A stretch of 64,000 nt of DNA from DASXUL01 sp036504855 (lineage in GTDB: Bacteria > Armatimonadota > DTGP01 > JAKQQT01). Location of the stretch: assembly GCA_036504855.1 (NCBI GenBank), contig DASXUL010000123.1, forward strand, positions 31,107 through 95,106, written 5' to 3'. The translations under genes were made by a program, and so were the position numbers. The notes beneath the pieces were generated by a model. It searched no databases. It saw nothing but the letters and a program-made list of their open reading frames with translations, and was not told the DNA's origin. Shown here one piece after another: positions 41,451 through 49,483 of the stretch (position 1 is the stretch's first letter; every line of letters begins with the position of its first letter).

Positions 41451-41828
41451 ATGAGAGTCTGGCTGCGATTAGTGGGGCTTCTGGGCGCCATCGCCGTGAG
41501 TGCCGCGCTGGCTGGGTGCGACCCGGGCGATTCCATCACTATTTACAATGACTGCTCGTTCCCGCTGACCGTGGGCTATACGCAGACGTACAAGGCCTTT
41601 GGCGGCCCGTTGACGACGGAAGGACACTGGGGCTCGATTCCTCCACACAGCATGCGCAAGGAGGGGAAAGTCGCCCACCAGGCGCCATTCACGGTCATCG
41701 CCAGGAACCCGAAGGGCGTCGTCGTGGGCACAGTCGTCTGCCCGGTCAAGAAGCCCCGGCAGTATTCGATTCGCTTCGGTCCGGAGCTACCGACAAAGGC
41801 GTCGACAATCGACAACACGTCCCGTTAG
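41451..41828 (+). CDS. Small lipoprotein of unknown function
   Basis: 125 aa. The start is ATG 41451 with GGAGG about 9 nt upstream. The signal peptide ends in a lipobox (AALAGC), so the mature protein begins at Cys23 and is lipid-anchored. The mature part is a short beta-rich domain (SITIYNDCSFPLTVGYTQTY). No family recognised. The RHS-like fragment begins only 6 nt after its stop, so the junction with that fragment is very tight. Confidence 0.7.
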   Translation: MRVWLRLVGLLGAIAVSAALAGCDPGDSITIYNDCSFPLTVGYTQTYKAFGGPLTTEGHWGSIPPHSMRKEGKVAHQAPFTVIARNPKGVVVGTVVCPVKKPRQYSIRFGPELPTKASTIDNTSR

Positions 41829-41834
41829 CGCGAT

Positions 41835-42449
41835 GTGGTCAGCGAGACGGGCCTGGCGCCGATGGGCTGGCGCTACTACGATCCCGCCGCCGGCCGCTTC
41901 CTTACGCGCGATCCCATCGGCTACAACGGCGGCGCCAATCTCTACGGCTACTGCGACGGTGACCCGGTGAACTGGGCCGACCCGTGGGGGCTCCTGAAGA
42001 AACAATCCAAGCCAATGAAACAGCCGTGCCGGATGAGCGTATTGGATGCATGGAACAGCACCGGCGGACGGGTCATTCGCGCTGCATCCGTCTATGATAT
42101 GCGAGTCCGATCCATCAACTCCACAATCAGCGAAGCGGTCAAAATCACCAAGGTTGTCACTTGGTGCTCCGATGTTGTCAACCTGACGAACACGGTCTAC
42201 CGGGATCGTGACGAAGTCACGAAGGACGATGACCCAAGGAATGATCCCGACGCGCAGCATATCGATGATGAAGAGACCGTTTGTGAACGGAAAATCCGAA
42301 AGAACCTCCGTCCGACCCCGAAGAGAGCGGAGGACGGCTTGGATTTGGTGCTGAAAATGCTCATGCCGGAGAGTGCGGGCACGTTTCCCGCAGCGCTCTG
42401 GGCGTGGCAGAGAGCGCTGCGGGAACATCCGAAGGGAATTACTGGATGA
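41835..42449 (+). CDS. Orphan RHS tip with variable C-terminal domain
   Basis: 204 codons. The first 50 residues are the RHS-repeat-associated core (GWRYYDPAAGRFLTRDPIGY, then NLYGYCDGDPVNWADPWGL), which in full-length RHS proteins ends the protective shell just before a toxin. No RHS repeats, secretion signal or start with a ribosome site precede it; GTG 41835 is only the first codon of the open frame. It is therefore a displaced or truncated tip. After DPWGL come about 150 unique residues, acidic in the middle (KDDDPRNDPDAQHIDDEE), with no motif I know. Its stop overlaps the start of the immunity-like lipoprotein gene by 4 bp. Confidence 0.65.
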   Translation: MVSETGLAPMGWRYYDPAAGRFLTRDPIGYNGGANLYGYCDGDPVNWADPWGLLKKQSKPMKQPCRMSVLDAWNSTGGRVIRAASVYDMRVRSINSTISEAVKITKVVTWCSDVVNLTNTVYRDRDEVTKDDDPRNDPDAQHIDDEETVCERKIRKNLRPTPKRAEDGLDLVLKMLMPESAGTFPAALWAWQRALREHPKGITG

Positions 42450-43612
42450 ACCGCGCATTGCACGTCGTTGCCCTCCTGGCGCTCTGTGGAGCCGTCATCG
42501 TTGCGTCGGGTTGCCGAAAGCCGCCCCCCTCACCCGTCGATCAGGCCGAGGCTCGCTTTCTGGCCGAGCATGCAAGGGGCGACTCGGCGATGGACGCATA
42601 TCGGTACCGGGAAGCCGCCGGCCATTACCGGGCAGCCCTGCGCTGTGCACAGAGCCATGGCGTCGCCGAAGACCGCGCCGAAACGATGGTGGAAATCGCC
42701 AATGCTTGCACCTGGGCGTATGAGTTCGGGGAGGCGGTAACGTGGGACCGTCGCGCCATCCACGAAGCGGCGCGCTGGCCCGACGTTAGCCCGGACTTTG
42801 TTCCCGATCGCCTGGCGGCCATCGTCGCCAACTGCGCCTTTGAGGGACGTTTCCACGAGGCGAATCTGGCCGCGCGGCAGATGCACGCGCTGGACGATGC
42901 TCGCCTAAAGCCCAACGACGTCAAGCGACTCGATCACATACTTGCCGATGCAAAGCTGGCATCGAGGACCGGTCGACACGCGGAAGCCATCGCCCTCGCG
43001 AAGCAGTATCTAGCGATTGCGCGCCAATCCACTTTCGACCAAGACACCAACCTCGCGATCGGCGATCTCGAGTTGGGATGCGCCTATGCCGGCGCGGCGA
43101 AGTACGCAGAGGCCGAAGCGTCGGTCGCCACAGGGCTTGCCGCCTTTCAAAAGCAGAAGGATCCCAACCCGGTAGCGATTGGACGGGCACAAGCCGTTCT
43201 AGCCTCTATCGACATGAAGCAACGGCGCGTCGATCTGGCGCTTCGCCTCTTCCAGCAAGGGATCGGCAACCTGGAGAAGAGCATCGGGTCGGAGCACCCC
43301 TCCATGGCGGAAATCTACACGCGTTACGCCGACGCCCTGCTGAAAGCGGGCCGCCCGGCGGAGGCCGCCGCCATACGGTCGAAGGCCGGGCGTGCTCCGG
43401 ATCGGGAGGCAGCCATTCGGATCGCCGAAGCCGCTTGGACGCGCGTCTACGGGAGAGCGAATATCGACAGACAGCGCCCGATCCAGGCCACCCTGGACGG
43501 AGAGGTGTGGCGCGTCCATGGGTCGTTACCTAAAGGGCAAGCGGGCGGCGTGGCCGATGCGGTAGTATCGAGAAAGACAGGCCGCGTTCTGCATATGGGC
43601 CACGGGCGATAG
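42446..43612 (+). CDS. TPR lipoprotein with C-terminal NTF2-fold immunity-like domain
   Basis: 388 aa. ATG 42446 overlaps the RHS-tip stop (ATGA), so it is translationally coupled. The signal peptide ends in a lipobox (VASGC). Tetratricopeptide-like helical repeats fill about residues 30-310. The last 70 residues (AIRIAEAAWTRVYGRANI, then GEVWRVHGSLPKGQAGGVAD and a closing GRVLHMGHGR) match the pattern of NTF2-fold immunity proteins of polymorphic toxin systems (family recognised from memory). It suggests a lipid-anchored immunity protein facing the RHS toxin tip. The fusion to TPRs is unusual. Confidence 0.65.
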   Translation: MNRALHVVALLALCGAVIVASGCRKPPPSPVDQAEARFLAEHARGDSAMDAYRYREAAGHYRAALRCAQSHGVAEDRAETMVEIANACTWAYEFGEAVTWDRRAIHEAARWPDVSPDFVPDRLAAIVANCAFEGRFHEANLAARQMHALDDARLKPNDVKRLDHILADAKLASRTGRHAEAIALAKQYLAIARQSTFDQDTNLAIGDLELGCAYAGAAKYAEAEASVATGLAAFQKQKDPNPVAIGRAQAVLASIDMKQRRVDLALRLFQQGIGNLEKSIGSEHPSMAEIYTRYADALLKAGRPAEAAAIRSKAGRAPDREAAIRIAEAAWTRVYGRANIDRQRPIQATLDGEVWRVHGSLPKGQAGGVADAVVSRKTGRVLHMGHGR

Positions 43613-43736
43613 TCACTCGGTGCATAAGCCGGGTCCCAGATCGTCCCCTTGATCGGAGCAGAGGGCCGTTCCCGATGGGATGCCGGGGAAGCGTCGACGC
43701 TTGCCGGGCCGGCAGTACTATAGAGGACGTGTCCCA

Positions 43737-44681
43737 GTGAACGACATCACACGCACATACATGGAACTGGCCCAACGCGGCAGCGCAACCGCGCAGCGGC
43801 TTCTGGCGGAATGCTATGCCGATGGCTTCGGGGTTCCCTCGGACCCGGAGGAGGCCATGGCGTGGTATACCCGGGCCGCCGAGCAGGGCGACGCAGAAGC
43901 GGAGTTCGTCGTAGCGGTGAGCTATGACGAAGGCAACGGCCTGCCAGTAATCAAGGAGGAGGCGACGCGCTGGTATCGCCGCGCCGCGCTCCACGGGTCA
44001 ACCCACGCGCAGTACAACCTCGGCCTGGCCTATGCCGCCGGCGACGGCGTGCGATCGAATCGCGGAACAGCCCTGCACTGGTTCGCCATGGCTGGCGAAC
44101 TGGGCGACCGGGCCGCCCAGTTCGCGGCCGGAACGATCTGCAGCGAGCTGGGCCGCCACGATGAGGCCGAGATCTGGTTCGAGCGCGCCGCAGCCCAACG
44201 GCATGGCTCCGCTGCCTTCATTCTGGGCCGTCGCCACGAGGAGCGCTCGGAGTTTGAGATGGCGGCCCTGTGGTACGAGCGCGCGGCCGACCTGGGCCAT
44301 TCCGAAGCCTGCATCAACCTGGCCCTGATGCATGATCGCGCGGAAAACCACGAGAAGGCGTTCTACTGGTATCAACGCGGCGCGCAGATGAACCAGGCGA
44401 AGTGCCTCTGCAACCTCGGCGTCGCCTGCATGGACGGCTGCGGCACGCCTATTGACGTTGCCCGAGCGATAGAATGCTATACGCGGGCGGCCGAACTGGG
44501 TGACGGGATCGCCCAGTTCAACCTGGGCGTCTGCTACGAAGAAGGCGTGGGCGTGGACCAGGACATCGTGGCCGCTCACGACCTGTATCGAACGGCGGCA
44601 GCAAATGGCCATCGCCGCGCGAAGCGCAAACTTACCCCGGTATTCATCCGCCGAGCCCTCATCGCCGCAGCAGGAGGCTGA
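43737..44681 (+). CDS. Sel1-repeat protein
   Basis: 314 aa, starting at GTG 43737 with AGAGGA 9 nt upstream. It consists almost wholly of Sel1-like (TPR-type) repeats with the AxxxYxxGxGV pattern: ECYADGFGVPSDPEEAMAWY, GLAYAAGDGVRSN, GVACMDGCGTPIDVARAIEC and GVCYEEGVGVDQD. About eight repeats are visible. No signal peptide, so it is cytoplasmic by this reading. Sel1 proteins are adaptors in protein-protein interaction; in toxin or secretion contexts they often act as partners or immunity. Function here unknown. Confidence 0.8.
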   Translation: MNDITRTYMELAQRGSATAQRLLAECYADGFGVPSDPEEAMAWYTRAAEQGDAEAEFVVAVSYDEGNGLPVIKEEATRWYRRAALHGSTHAQYNLGLAYAAGDGVRSNRGTALHWFAMAGELGDRAAQFAAGTICSELGRHDEAEIWFERAAAQRHGSAAFILGRRHEERSEFEMAALWYERAADLGHSEACINLALMHDRAENHEKAFYWYQRGAQMNQAKCLCNLGVACMDGCGTPIDVARAIECYTRAAELGDGIAQFNLGVCYEEGVGVDQDIVAAHDLYRTAAANGHRRAKRKLTPVFIRRALIAAAGG

Positions 44682-44868
44682 ACCGCTTTGAGGACGAGGC
44701 TCTTGTTCACGAGCCGGGTTTCTGCCGCATGTTTGGACCACCGATCATTCTGGTTGTCACCACTGGCTTTACACCGGCATCCGGCTGCTCAACGGGAGTC
44801 CCGGGTGACCGTCGAGGATACGTTCAGCCCCTTCGACTTTCGCCGTAGAGGCTGGCGAGGAAAGCGTA
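44682..44868. other. Short intergenic gap
   Basis: 187 bp with no gene, hairpin or promoter I can support. Confidence 0.5.
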
Positions 44869-45105
44869 ATGTCCAGGAAGAACGGGTATGACTCCGATCC
44901 AATTCCAATCGCGGCCGCGTTGCTCGTCGGTATGGCCGTTGGTGGGATCGTTGGCTCACTGTTTCCGGCTCTTGAGATCCATTTGAAGGGCGGTATGGCC
45001 TTCGCTGCGGGCCTGACAACCCGCGTCTGGCTCGTTCGCTACCGTGACCGGATGGATGAAGAGGATGGCTCGACAGATGGTGATAGGCCAAAGCCCGCGG
45101 ACTGA
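44869..45105 (+). CDS. Small membrane protein
   Basis: 78 aa. ATG 44869 with GAGGAAA upstream. Two hydrophobic segments (IPIAAALLVGMAVGGIVGSL, about 12-31, and GGMAFAAGLTTRVWLV, about 41-56) and a charged C-terminal tail (MDEEDGSTDGD). It stands alone between the Sel1 gene and the unknown protein at 45276. Unrecognised. Confidence 0.6.
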   Translation: MSRKNGYDSDPIPIAAALLVGMAVGGIVGSLFPALEIHLKGGMAFAAGLTTRVWLVRYRDRMDEEDGSTDGDRPKPAD

Positions 45106-45275
45106 GCCTGGCCCACGCGGCGCCTGGGGGCGCCGCCAGATGGACTCCGCCTCCTGGAGCCCTGAGCGGGCAGATTGCCGTAAATGAGGGCCGCTATCCC
45201 CCACGCGCGATTCCGGCAAGATCACCATTGCCGGAATCGCATCGTTCGCGAGGCTCTGCCGTACGGAGGCATACG

Positions 45276-45803
45276 ATGACGGTTCTGTCGCGCGCAGAGA
45301 CTATCCAATGGATTGAAGACCACGGTTTCGCGCCCACGCCGAACCAAGTGCCCGTTGTGGACGCCAACGAGTTCCATCTCGTGTTCATGATGCCGAATCA
45401 GCCTTGCGACCAGCTTGTGCTGGCCTACGATCTGGCCGAGTGGTTCGGCGACGGCGAGGCGATGCTGTGGATGACGGATTGGCCGATCTACAGCGAGGAA
45501 ATGATGCGGATATTCGAAGGAATCCGAAATCGCTCCGGGAAGGCCGGCCGCCTCATTGACGCTCCCGGGCACCTGCTCTCATCCGAGCAGCCGCACCAGG
45601 CTCGCGCCATCGCAGAATTGCTCCACTGCCTGTTCGCCTTCAACTGGGAGGGCTTCCTGTACGCGGCCGACCGTTCGTGCACGATTTGGGTTGCGGACTA
45701 CGACCTGGTAGTATCGACAACCGACAGCCGCCAGTGGAGCCTCCTGAAACCGATCGTTGAAGCCGTCGGAACGATGACCTACATCCCTGAGAGAGAGGCG
45801 TAG
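45276..45803 (+). CDS. Unrecognised protein, paralogue of the one at 40840
   Basis: 175-aa soluble protein, ATG 45276 with GGAGG upstream. Central and C-terminal parts share the pattern of the protein at 40840: a Trp-rich strand region (LWMTDWPIYSEEMM), then the helix-and-strand segment AELLHCLFAFNWEGFLYAAD, then VADYDLVVSTTD and a final helix (PIVEAVG). The two differ strongly in the N-terminal 70 residues. Both sit at the edges of the stretch containing the RHS tip. Function unknown; immunity protein is one hypothesis. Confidence 0.6.
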   Translation: MTVLSRAETIQWIEDHGFAPTPNQVPVVDANEFHLVFMMPNQPCDQLVLAYDLAEWFGDGEAMLWMTDWPIYSEEMMRIFEGIRNRSGKAGRLIDAPGHLLSSEQPHQARAIAELLHCLFAFNWEGFLYAADRSCTIWVADYDLVVSTTDSRQWSLLKPIVEAVGTMTYIPEREA

Positions 45804-45869
45804 AGGAACAGACTCAGGCGTCCGCGGCCACTTAGCAGCCTGCGGTTTCGGCGCCGCCAAACAGGTAGC

Positions 45870-45889
45870 CTGCACGCTCACGCGTGCAG
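45870..45889. terminator. Short hairpin upstream of the CvpA-CAP gene
   Basis: CTGCACGC and GCGTGCAG make an 8-bp stem around a TCAC loop. It lies after the gene at 45276 and could be a terminator, although no T-run follows. Confidence 0.35.
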
Positions 45890-45951
45890 CCAGGCGGGCG
45901 GATCGGCGCGCCGCCGGCGATCCGCGCTCCCCCGCCCCGCCTTGCGTGCAC

Positions 45952-45957
45952 TATACT
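45952..45957 (+). promoter_or_regulatory. Predicted leaderless -10 box for the CvpA-CAP gene
   Basis: TATACT ends 6 nt before GTG 45964; no Shine-Dalgarno is seen, and no clear -35. Confidence 0.4.
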
Positions 45958-45963
45958 ACCCCT

Positions 45964-46917
45964 GTGAATTGGGTGGATGCGGCCATACTGGGCATCGTAC
46001 TCGTGTACGGGCTCATCGGATATAAGCGGGGCTTCCTGATGGTTGCCACGGAACTGGCGGCGCTGACGGCAGGCTATGGCGCGGCGCTGGCCGGTTTCCG
46101 GCCGCTGGGCAGGGCCATTGCGGCAACGCGCGGATTCGGCCCCGGGCTCTCCCAGGGCGTCGCCTTCATCGTGCTGTGGGTCGTTGTCTACCTCTTGCTG
46201 GACTTCGCCCTTCGCCGCCTCGTCCGCCGGCTGCCGGAGGAAACCCGCAAGGGCGCCGCTAACCGGCTCTGGGGCTTCCCCGCCTCCGCCATTAAAGGCG
46301 TGGTGGGCGCCGCGCTGTTCGTTACGCTGCTCAGCCTCTCGCCGTGGGGCACGGCTTCCGCCGATGTGGACCGCTCGCGGCTCGGAAGCGCCATGGTGGG
46401 CGTCACCACCGATTACGCTCGCGCGGCGAACAACACGTTCATGGACGCCTTCCGCGAGCTCCAGGAGGCAACCGGCGGAAACCCGGTGGTGGAGGGCTAC
46501 CGCAAGCTGCCCTTCCGCACCACGGCCGTGCAGGTGGACGCCGGCGCGGAAACGCAAATGCTCACGATGGTGAACAGAGAGCGGGCCTCTCGCGGCCTGA
46601 AGACCCTCACGCCCGACGACAAACTGCGGGACCTGGCGCGCGCTCATGCCCGCGATATGCTGGCCCGCGGCTATTTCGCCCACGAAACTCCGGAGGGTAA
46701 GAACCCGTTTCAGCGCATGCGCGCCGCAAAGATCCGCTACACGGCCGCCGGAGAGAACCTGGCCTTCGCCCTTACGCTGGAAGTTGCCCACGACGGCTTG
46801 ATGCGAAGCCCCGGACACCGCAAGAATATTCTGGACCCGGATTACCGCCGCATCGGCATCGGCGCCCTGCGCGCCGGCCCGCACGGCATCATGTTCACGC
46901 AGGAATTCACGGACTAG
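45964..46917 (+). CDS. CvpA-like membrane domain fused to a CAP/SCP domain
   Basis: 317 aa. The N-terminal half (about 1-130) has four hydrophobic helices with the CvpA pattern (GLIGYKRGFLM near 20), a family known from colicin V production. The second half (about 190-317) is a CAP/SCP-like domain: VNRERASRGLKTLT, ARAHARDMLARGYFAHETPE (the His and Glu of the CAP site), GENLAF and SPGHRKNILDPDYRRIGIG. The CAP domain would lie outside the membrane. The fusion occurs in some Gram-positives and armatimonads. Start GTG 45964 is chosen from the -10 spacing; an upstream GTG at 45946 adds six residues. Confidence 0.8.
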   Translation: MNWVDAAILGIVLVYGLIGYKRGFLMVATELAALTAGYGAALAGFRPLGRAIAATRGFGPGLSQGVAFIVLWVVVYLLLDFALRRLVRRLPEETRKGAANRLWGFPASAIKGVVGAALFVTLLSLSPWGTASADVDRSRLGSAMVGVTTDYARAANNTFMDAFRELQEATGGNPVVEGYRKLPFRTTAVQVDAGAETQMLTMVNRERASRGLKTLTPDDKLRDLARAHARDMLARGYFAHETPEGKNPFQRMRAAKIRYTAAGENLAFALTLEVAHDGLMRSPGHRKNILDPDYRRIGIGALRAGPHGIMFTQEFTD

Positions 46918-46920
46918 AGT

Positions 46921-47005
46921 TATCAGTCGTCAGTCATCAGTCATCAGTCGTCGGATCGGGCTGATGACTGACGACTGATGACTGACAACTGACGACTGAC
47001 GACTG
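46921..47005. repeat. TCAGT-family palindromic repeat (copy 4)
   Basis: Left arm 46921-46953 (TATCAGTCGTCAGTCATCAG and onward) and right arm 46961-47005 (CTGATGACTGACGACTGATG and onward) can fold into a long imperfect hairpin with only about 7 nt of loop. The right arm ends in GACTG immediately before the panD start ATG. Confidence 0.85.
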
Positions 47006-47386
47006 ATGACACTCATATCGTTACTGAAAAGCAAGATTCACCGGGCGACGGTGACGGATGCCGACGTGGATTACGTTGGGTCCATCGCCATCGACGAAGA
47101 GCTTTTGGAGCTCACGGGCATTGCGCCGGATGAGCGCGTCCACATCTGGGACGTGACCAACGGCGCGCGCCTCGAAACATATGCAATCAAGGCCCCCCGC
47201 CACTCCGGCATCATCGCCATCAACGGCGCGGCGGCCCATCACGTTCAACCTGGCCACAAGGTGATCATCGCCGCATTCTGCTGGACCGATGAGACCGTTG
47301 AGCCCCGCATGGTCCTCGTGGACGACGACAACCATTTCGTGTCGTTCCTCCACGCGGAACCGGCACTAACGGTCCTGGAGGGATAG
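47006..47386 (+). CDS. panD: Aspartate 1-decarboxylase
   Basis: 126-aa pyruvoyl enzyme that makes beta-alanine from aspartate for pantothenate and CoA. The self-cleavage site is Gly25-Ser26 in DYVGSIAID; the new Ser26 becomes the pyruvoyl group. INGAAAHHVQPGHKVII is the typical C-terminal phrase. The start ATG abuts a palindromic repeat and no Shine-Dalgarno precedes it, so initiation may be affected by the hairpin. accD starts two bases past the stop. Confidence 0.9.
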   Translation: MTLISLLKSKIHRATVTDADVDYVGSIAIDEELLELTGIAPDERVHIWDVTNGARLETYAIKAPRHSGIIAINGAAAHHVQPGHKVIIAAFCWTDETVEPRMVLVDDDNHFVSFLHAEPALTVLEG

Positions 47387-47387
47387 A

Positions 47388-48230
47388 GTGCCCGAACGCT
47401 GGTTTGGCAAGCGCTTCAAGCGCGACGAAATTCAGGCGCAGCTCTCGGACGTTGCCGAGGGACTCTGGGTGAAGTGCCCCAAGTGCGCCGAGATCCAATA
47501 TACGGCAGAGCTTGCGCGCAACCTGAAGGTCTGCAAGAAGTGCGCGTTCCATTTCCGCCTCACCGCGCGGGAACGCATCGACCTTCTTGCCGATGACGGC
47601 GTTCTGGAGCTCTGGGACGAGGACCTGGTCACCGTCAATCCCCTCGCCTTCCCGCAATACCTCGAGAAGCTGGAGAGCCACCGCGTGAACACAGGGCTCA
47701 CCGAGGCCGTGGTCACCGGGCGCGCCAGCGTCGGAGGCATCCCCGTGGCGCTGGGCATCACGGACCCGCACTTCAAGATGGGCACGATGAACAGCGTGGT
47801 GGGAGAACGCATCGCCCGATGCGCCGAGCGCGCGATTGACGATGATATGCCGTTGATCCTGGTGTGCGGCAGCGGCGGCGGCGCCCGCATGGAGGAAGGC
47901 ATCCTCAGCCTGATGCAGATGGCGAAGACCTCCGCCGTGCTGGGCCGCTTCAAGCGCGAAACGCGTCGCTTCTTCATCTCGGTCCTCACCGACCCGTCGA
48001 TGGGCGGAACGCTGGCTTCATGGGCCAGCCTGGGCCACGTGGCGCTGGCCGAGCCGGGCGCCATGGTCGGGTTCGCCGGGCAACGCGTCTCCGCGCAGGT
48101 GCAGAGCGGAAAGACGCCCGCCAATTACCAAACCAGCGAGTTCCAGGAGGAGCACGGTCAGGTGGACGCCGTCGTGCACCGGAAGGACCTCCGAGACGCT
48201 ATCACCCGCATCCTGACCTGGGCGGCGTGA
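47388..48230 (+). CDS. accD: Acetyl-CoA carboxylase carboxyltransferase subunit beta
   Basis: 280 aa. The N-terminal zinc ribbon has CPKC and CKKC (about residues 25-50). The crotonase-like carboxyltransferase domain follows, with GSGGGARMEEG (about 160) and PSMGGTLASWASLGHVALAE (about 204-223). With AccA it transfers CO2 from carboxybiotin to acetyl-CoA, starting fatty-acid synthesis. GTG 47388 has GGAGGG about 7 nt upstream, located inside panD. accA lies 80 nt downstream in the same direction, so panD-accD-accA is probably one transcript. Confidence 0.94.
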   Translation: MPERWFGKRFKRDEIQAQLSDVAEGLWVKCPKCAEIQYTAELARNLKVCKKCAFHFRLTARERIDLLADDGVLELWDEDLVTVNPLAFPQYLEKLESHRVNTGLTEAVVTGRASVGGIPVALGITDPHFKMGTMNSVVGERIARCAERAIDDDMPLILVCGSGGGARMEEGILSLMQMAKTSAVLGRFKRETRRFFISVLTDPSMGGTLASWASLGHVALAEPGAMVGFAGQRVSAQVQSGKTPANYQTSEFQEEHGQVDAVVHRKDLRDAITRILTWAA

Positions 48231-48310
48231 ACGGTTGCCGTCCGGCCTCAGCAGGCGCCGAACCTTCGGAAGCCGGTTGGAGCCCAACGGCCTAACGCGG
48301 AACCATTTAT

Positions 48311-49330
48311 ATGTTGAAGAACGCACTGGACTTCGAGAAGCCCGTCGCGGAACTGGATGCCCAGATCGATAGCCTGCAAGAGCATATGCGCAGTCCCGGC
48401 CTGGAGCACTGGTGTCGAGATCACGACCGCGATTATGCCGCCGAGATCGCTGATCTGGACAACGGCCTGCAGCAGTTGAAGCGAGATCGGGAGCGCCTCA
48501 TGAAAGACATCTTCGGAAAACTCACTCCATGGGAGAAGACACAGGTGGCGCGCCATAAAGACCGGCCGCACACGATCGACCTTATTCGCCTCCTCACCGA
48601 TGACTTCTTCGAACTGAAGGGAGACCGCGGTTTCGCGGACGATCCCGCCATCATCGGCGGAATGGCCACTATCTCAGGCCGCCCCATTTTGATCGTTGGC
48701 CATGAGAAGGGCCGCGATCTGAAGGACAAGGTGCGCCGCAACTACGGCAGCGCCAAGCCCGAAGGTTACCGCAAGGCCGTTCGCCTCATGAAACTGGCCG
48801 AGAGGGCCAACAGGCCCGTGGTGACCCTCATCGATACCAGCGCGGCGGATTCCTCTCTGGGCAGCGAAGAGCGCGGCATCAGCGAGGCCATCGCGAAGGC
48901 GATGGAGGAGATGGCCATGCTCCGCGTGCCGATCATTGTCGTTGTGATCGGCGAAGGCGGAAGCGGCGGAGCTATCGGCATCGGCGTTGGAGACCGCGTT
49001 GTGATGATGGAGCACGCCGTCTACTCGGTGATCCCCCCGGAAGGGTGCGCCAACATCCTCTGGCGGGATTCGGCCCGCGCCAACGAAGCCGCCGACGCAT
49101 TGAAGCTCACCGCCCAGGATGCCCTGCGGCTGGGCGTCATCGACGAGGTGTTGCCGGAACCTATGGGCGGCGCCCACCGCAACGCGGAACTCACCGCAAT
49201 CATCATCCGCGACGCCGTGTTGGCGTCGCTGGACTCGCTGGCGCGCCTCGAACCAGACGCCCTCGTTGAGCAGCGCTATCAGAAGTTCCGCAAGATGGGC
49301 CAGTGGGTTGTGGAACGCGCCGCCCACTGA
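48311..49330 (+). CDS. accA: Acetyl-CoA carboxylase carboxyltransferase subunit alpha
   Basis: 339 aa, the partner of AccD. The N-terminal coiled helices (about 1-60) and the motifs FELKGDRGFADDPAIIGGMA (about 98-117), RNYGSAKPEGYRKAVRLM (about 140), DTSAADSSLGSEERG (about 176) and GEGGSGGAIGIGVGDRV (about 216) fit AccA. The E. coli protein has a Pro-Gly pair where this reads SAADSSLGSEERG, a small variation. It completes a panD-accD-accA block. No biotinylated carrier or AccC is in the window; only a lysine-less BCCP-like protein (5.4 kb). Confidence 0.93.
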   Translation: MLKNALDFEKPVAELDAQIDSLQEHMRSPGLEHWCRDHDRDYAAEIADLDNGLQQLKRDRERLMKDIFGKLTPWEKTQVARHKDRPHTIDLIRLLTDDFFELKGDRGFADDPAIIGGMATISGRPILIVGHEKGRDLKDKVRRNYGSAKPEGYRKAVRLMKLAERANRPVVTLIDTSAADSSLGSEERGISEAIAKAMEEMAMLRVPIIVVVIGEGGSGGAIGIGVGDRVVMMEHAVYSVIPPEGCANILWRDSARANEAADALKLTAQDALRLGVIDEVLPEPMGGAHRNAELTAIIIRDAVLASLDSLARLEPDALVEQRYQKFRKMGQWVVERAAH

Positions 49331-49483
49331 TCCCGATCTCCGTGCATGGAGGGTCCCCGCCCAGGCTCCGTACCTCGGCCGGGGGCCTTCCCCATTTTTG
49401 GGAACCAGGCCGGCACGGCAATTGCTGTTCAGAGCTCATAAAGTCATCCGGTCTGACCGGGGAACTTCGCCGCCGGATGTGGC

